Assembly: GCA_965279255.1 (NCBI GenBank)
Contig: OZ257146.1
Span: forward strand, 2,108,001-2,172,000
Origin: CAMFLJ01 sp965279255
Lineage (GTDB): Bacteria; Actinomycetota; Acidimicrobiia; Acidimicrobiales; Acidimicrobilacustridaceae
Length of the DNA: 64,000 nt
Reading direction: 5' to 3'
Positions 60,582-64,000 of the stretch are shown here, piece by piece. The notes under the pieces were generated by a model that worked only from the letters and a program-made list of their open reading frames with translations, was not told where the DNA came from and searched no databases. The stretch's first letter is position 1, and the number at the start of each line of letters is the position of its first letter. Position numbers and translations under genes: made by a program.

Positions 60582-62765
60582 TCAGAACCCGCCGAAGCGG
60601 GGCCTGGTGGTGGGTGTGGTGGCCGGTGCCGTGGTCGGCACGGTGGCCGGGGCGGTGGTCGGCGTGCCGGGGGCGACGGTGTCGTTCGTGACCCCGCCGG
60701 TACCGGCCCCACCCTGGCCGCCGCCGGTGCCGGGAGCGACGGAGCCGGGCACCGACCCGCCGTTGAGGGTGCCGTACGGGTCGCCCGCACCGGCGGCCGG
60801 GCGGCCAGATCGGGGCAGCGGGGCGCAGGCCGGGAAGTCGACGACCGGCTTGTTCTCGTTGGCGAGGTAGGCCTTGTTGAAGTTGGCGAAGATCGTCGCC
60901 GGCCAGAGGCCACCGAACTGCTCGCGGCCGCCGAGGTTGCCCATGGCTGCGTTGTTCGACTCGGGGATGCCCATCCAGACCGCGGTGGTCAGGTACGGGG
61001 TGAAGCCAACGAACCAGGTGTTGGAGTTCGACTCGGTGGTGCCGGTCTTGCCCGCCGCCGGCTGGGCGCCGAGCTGGGCGTTCTTGCCGGTGCCGGCCTG
61101 CACGTTGTTCTCGAGGATCTGGGTGGCCAGGCAGGCGGTCTGCTGGGAGAAGCCCCGGGTGGGTTCGGCGGTGTGGGTGTAGAGGACGTTGCCGTTACGG
61201 TCCTCGATCTTGTCGACGAAGTACTCGGTCTGGCGGATGCCGCCGTTGGGGATGGCGGAGTAGGCCGAGGCCATCTCGAGGGGCGTCACGTCGAACACGC
61301 CGAGCGGCATCGACTTGGCCTTGGGGTCGAACTGGCTCTCCACGCCGAGGCGCTCGGCCATGTCGACGACGTGATCGAGGCCGACGGTCTGGCCGAGCCG
61401 GACGAAGGCGCCGTTCGACGAGGCGGCCACGACCGAGGTGAGCGACCCGCTTGTGCCCTGCACGACGTAGGGGTCGGGGGTGCCGCCCTTGTTCACCCAC
61501 GAGCCGCCGCCACCGACGTAGTCGTCGGGCTGCACGCCCTGCTCGAGCGCGGTGAGCATCACGAAGGTCTTGAACGTGGAGCCGGTCTGGCGCCCCGGCT
61601 CGTGGGTGGCGATGTCGTACTGGAAGTTCTCGAAGCCGGGACCGCCGACGAGGGCCCGCACGGCACCGGTCGAGGAGTCGAGCGACACCATCGCGGTGGT
61701 GACGCCCTTCTCGGCCGCCTGGCGGGCGGTGGTGGCGTCCCAGGTGGTGTCGTGCGCCTCCTGGGCCGCGGCCTGGGCGACCGGGTCGAGGGTGGTGGAG
61801 ATGCGCAGACCGCCGCCGAACACGGCTTTGTAGCGCTCGTCGTAGGTGGTGCCGAGGGTGGCGTCGTACTCGTGGTTGGTGAGATCGAGCAGCTCGTTCT
61901 TGACCTCGTCGACGAAGTAGCTGTCGGGCGGGGGCTGCGCGATCTCGCCGCAGTCGGAGGGCCGCGGGCCGGTCACGCCGGTGCATCGGCCGGTGGGCAG
62001 AGCCCACGCCTTGGCGTAGGCGGCTTCCTCACGGGTGATGGCGCCGTAGGCCACCATGCGGTCGAGGGCGACGTCGCGCTGCTTCTTGGCGGCATCAGGG
62101 TGCAGCGTGGGGTCGTAGGCGATCGGGTTGGAGATGACCGCCGCCAACATGGCGGCCTCGGCCCAGTTGAGCTCACCGACGTTCTTGCCCCAGTAGGTCT
62201 CGGCGGCCGCCTGCACGCCGTAGGCCCCCGAGCCGAAGTAGACGGTGTTGAGGTAGGACTCGAGGATCTCGTCCTTGGTCATCTGGTTCTCGAGGCGGAT
62301 GGCCAGAGCGGCCTCCTTCACCTTGCGGTTCAGGACCCGCTCGTCGTTCAGGAGCGCGTTCTTGACCAGCTGCTGGGTGATGGTCGAGCCGCCCTGCTCG
62401 ACCCCGCCGGCCTGGACGTTCTCGACCATGGCTCGGGTGAGGGCCCGGAGGTTGACGCCCCTGTGCTGGTAGAACTCGGCGTCCTCCACCGCCAGGATGG
62501 CGTCCTTCACGGTGGCCGGGATCTGGTCGAGAGCCACCGGCTGGCGGTTCTCCTCGCCGTGCAGCGTGGCGAGCAGCGAGCCGTCGGCGGCGTAGACCTG
62601 CGAGCGCACCGCGTAGTCGGCGAAGCGGGAGAGGTCGATCGGCGGGCCCTCGGCCTCGCCGGCGGTGGCGACACGGCCCAGGGCGGGGACCGCCACGATG
62701 ACCGCGACAGCGAGGACCGCCCCGGCCACGAAGATCGTGGCCACGTACACGCCGAGCTTTTTCAC
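60582..62765 (-). CDS. Class A penicillin-binding protein
   Basis: 727 aa. One TM helix near the N-terminus (about 10-30). GT51 glycosyltransferase with AVEDAEFYQHRGVN (catalytic Glu near 92) and GGSTITQQLVKN; transpeptidase with SxxK in GSTFKTF (Ser near 396), SSNGAF and KTGTT near 572. C-terminal 80 residues are Gly/Pro/Thr-rich. Polymerises and cross-links peptidoglycan. GTG 62765 (VKKLGVYVATIF) is chosen; a TTG 3 codons upstream is possible. Confidence 0.92.
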   Translation of the reverse strand: MKKLGVYVATIFVAGAVLAVAVIVAVPALGRVATAGEAEGPPIDLSRFADYAVRSQVYAADGSLLATLHGEENRQPVALDQIPATVKDAILAVEDAEFYQHRGVNLRALTRAMVENVQAGGVEQGGSTITQQLVKNALLNDERVLNRKVKEAALAIRLENQMTKDEILESYLNTVYFGSGAYGVQAAAETYWGKNVGELNWAEAAMLAAVISNPIAYDPTLHPDAAKKQRDVALDRMVAYGAITREEAAYAKAWALPTGRCTGVTGPRPSDCGEIAQPPPDSYFVDEVKNELLDLTNHEYDATLGTTYDERYKAVFGGGLRISTTLDPVAQAAAQEAHDTTWDATTARQAAEKGVTTAMVSLDSSTGAVRALVGGPGFENFQYDIATHEPGRQTGSTFKTFVMLTALEQGVQPDDYVGGGGSWVNKGGTPDPYVVQGTSGSLTSVVAASSNGAFVRLGQTVGLDHVVDMAERLGVESQFDPKAKSMPLGVFDVTPLEMASAYSAIPNGGIRQTEYFVDKIEDRNGNVLYTHTAEPTRGFSQQTACLATQILENNVQAGTGKNAQLGAQPAAGKTGTTESNSNTWFVGFTPYLTTAVWMGIPESNNAAMGNLGGREQFGGLWPATIFANFNKAYLANENKPVVDFPACAPLPRSGRPAAGAGDPYGTLNGGSVPGSVAPGTGGGQGGAGTGGVTNDTVAPGTPTTAPATVPTTAPATTPTTRPRFGGF

Positions 62766-62828
62766 TTCGGGCAACAGTACCGGCGCCCGCCTCGGCCCCG
62801 GGGTCACCCGGGGCCTCGGCGGAGCGGG

Positions 62829-63614
62829 TCAGCCGCGGGGCCAGTCCGGCGGGCGCTTCTCGAGGAAGGACGCCATGCCCTCCCACATCTCGGGCCGCTC
62901 GATGGCCCGGAAGAACATGCCGTAGTCCATCGGGGGCAGCCGGAGGTTGAGGTCGCGCTTCACGTCGAAGCGGGCCTGGGGACCGGTGAGGGCGATCTGC
63001 TCGAGCACCCAGTCGACGTGGGCGTCGAGCTCGTCGTGGGGCACGACCTTGCCGACCAGGCCCATGGCCTCGGCCTCGTGGGCGGTGATCTCCGCCGCGG
63101 TGAAGAAGAGGTACCGGGCCCGGGCCAGGCCCACGGCCTCGGCCAGGCGGGCCGACATGAACGGGTCGGGGATGCCCCGGAGCAGCTCGGGCACGCGGAA
63201 GCGGGCCTGATCGGAGGCCACCGCGATGTCGCAGCAGAGGGTGAGGTCGAGCCCGCCGGCATGGCAGAGCCCGTTGACCTTGGCGACCCACAGCTTGCGG
63301 CAGCGCTCGATGTGACGGAACGGGAACTGCTCGGTGGAGTCCCACTCGACGGCGAGGCCCTCCTTGTCCTCCGCCCGGCCCCCCATGTCGCCGCCGGCAC
63401 CGAACCACTTGTCGGTGCCGGTGAGGCAGACGGCGTCGAGCTCGGTCTGGGCGTCGGCCCAGATGGCGGCGCGCTTGATGCCCCGGTACATGTCCTGGGT
63501 GAAGGCGTTGCGGCGCTCGACCCGGTCGATGCGGAGGTGCAGCACGCGCCCCCGGACCTCGGCGACCAGGTACTGCGTGCCGAAGTCGGGGGCGACCAGC
63601 CCGGTGTCGGCCAT
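62829..63614 (-). CDS. Enoyl-CoA hydratase/isomerase family protein
   Basis: 261 aa crotonase fold. HLRIDRVERRNAFTQDMYRG at the N-terminus, oxyanion-hole segments WFGAGGDMGGR and NGLCHAGGLDLTLCCDIAVAS. The catalytic Glu positions of true hydratases are not obvious (ELLRGIPDPFMSARL), so another crotonase reaction is possible. The long insert after GGDM and the ending LEKRPPDWPRG are typical of this subgroup. ATG 63614 overlaps the amidohydrolase stop by 1 bp (TGATG). Confidence 0.83.
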   Translation of the reverse strand: MADTGLVAPDFGTQYLVAEVRGRVLHLRIDRVERRNAFTQDMYRGIKRAAIWADAQTELDAVCLTGTDKWFGAGGDMGGRAEDKEGLAVEWDSTEQFPFRHIERCRKLWVAKVNGLCHAGGLDLTLCCDIAVASDQARFRVPELLRGIPDPFMSARLAEAVGLARARYLFFTAAEITAHEAEAMGLVGKVVPHDELDAHVDWVLEQIALTGPQARFDVKRDLNLRLPPMDYGMFFRAIERPEMWEGMASFLEKRPPDWPRG

Positions 63615-64000
63615 CAGAGGCCGTAGACCTTGGCGGCGTTGCCCCACAGCACCTTCTGGGTGACCTCGTCGGACACGCCGGCGAACAGCTTCTCGGCGTA
63701 GTCACGGGGCCGCTGGGCCGGGGTCATCGGGCCGGGGTGCTGGCAGGTGGGGTGCGGGTAGTCGGTCTCGAAGAAGATGTTGTCCGGGTAGCGCGCGATG
63801 GTGTCGAGCGCCGCCTGCTGCTCGAACCAGAAGCAGCCGTAGAGCTGGCGGCGGAAGTACTCGCTCGGCAGGAGGTCGTACTCGGGGTGCTCGAGACGGG
63901 GGCCGCCGTTGAGCCACTGCCAGTCGAAGGTCTCGAGGGCGGAGGGGATCCAGCCGGCGCCGCTCTCGACCGACACCAGCTTGAGCTCCGGGAACCGGTG
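63614..64000 (-). CDS. Amidohydrolase-2 family protein (5' end outside window)
   Basis: The last 128 residues are visible; the frame continues past the window edge. GWIPSALETFDWQW, a C-terminal metal-site segment FFETDYPHPTCQHPGP (the Asp of amidohydrolase family 2) and LWGNAAKVYGL match the TIM-barrel amidohydrolase/decarboxylase group. Coupled to the enoyl-CoA hydratase gene, suggesting one catabolic route. An internal ATG at 63976 is not taken as the start. Confidence 0.8.
   Translation of the reverse strand, partial: HRFPELKLVSVESGAGWIPSALETFDWQWLNGGPRLEHPEYDLLPSEYFRRQLYGCFWFEQQAALDTIARYPDNIFFETDYPHPTCQHPGPMTPAQRPRDYAEKLFAGVSDEVTQKVLWGNAAKVYGL

Overview
The window comes from a very GC-rich actinobacterium. 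Supporting evidence is an MtrA/MtrB/LpqB-type operon, a WhiB-family regulator, a PimB-type phosphatidylinositol mannosyltransferase, a polyprenol-phosphate mannose synthase, an actinobacterial LexA box, many GTG starts and stop/start overlaps (GTGA, ATGA). The style of the secreted proteins suggests class Acidimicrobiia (Iamia/Ilumatobacter-like). That placement is inference, because no 16S rRNA is present. The sequence is chromosomal housekeeping DNA. I found no transposase, integrase, CRISPR array or tRNA.

Layout. 1-7.3 kb: end of a TgpA-type transglutaminase, a DUF3040 membrane protein, NUDIX-dinB, an HTH membrane protein, polyprenol-P-mannose synthase and inositol monophosphatase. 7.4-10.4 kb: mtrA-mtrB and a shortened lpqB. 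10.4-13.0 kb: acyl-CoA ligase and acyl-CoA dehydrogenase. 13.1-20.1 kb: a phosphofructokinase with PPi-type residues, glycerol kinase, ACT protein, AlaC-type aminotransferase, ROK sugar kinase and an eRF1-like protein. 20.2-27.3 kb: minus-strand run of a degenerate SMC-like protein, ArsA/GET3-like ATPase, SRPBCC protein, membrane protein, pimB, queG and a small Cys-rich protein. 27.4-30.4 kb: molybdopterin oxidoreductase and a membrane protein. 30.4-32.6 kb: small zinc ribbon, ECF sigma factor with membrane partner, and a membrane protein, with less biased codon use. 32.7-37.9 kb: beta-propeller, sulfatase and SDR operon, facing a halohydrin-dehalogenase-like SDR. 38-43.7 kb: NYN nuclease, zinc ribbon, epsilon-UvrC fusion behind a LexA box, trpD and whiB. 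43.8-46.2 kb: DUF3501, Fe-S oxidoreductase and rubrerythrin. 46.5-51.6 kb: glpD, agpS-like gene, membrane protein and FGGY kinase. 51.6-53.5 kb: cupredoxin lipoprotein and two exported ferritin-like proteins. 53.6-56.2 kb: secreted GH43-like protein with four C-terminal repeats. 56.2-56.6 kb: RNase P RNA. 56.9-58.5 kb: Excalibur lipoprotein, voltage-gated-type K+ channel and a possibly frameshifted gene. 58.7-64 kb: histidine phosphatase, DUF457-like protein, coiled-coil zinc ribbon, class A PBP, enoyl-CoA hydratase and a partial amidohydrolase.

Themes. Glycerol and ether-lipid metabolism recurs (glpK at 14.3 kb; glpD, agpS and an FGGY kinase at 46.5-51.6 kb). Envelope biogenesis is represented by pimB, ppm, PBP and MtrAB, and fatty acid degradation by ACAD, ligase and ECH. 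Two intergenic patterns cut across the genes. TANNNT hexamers sit 6-9 nt before many start codons, which suggests leaderless mRNAs. A hairpin family sharing a GCAYGCCRGARCGKG core lies at several 3' ends. The most novel-looking single gene is the SDR at 37.2-37.9 kb, which carries the Ser-Tyr-Arg signature of halohydrin dehalogenases.
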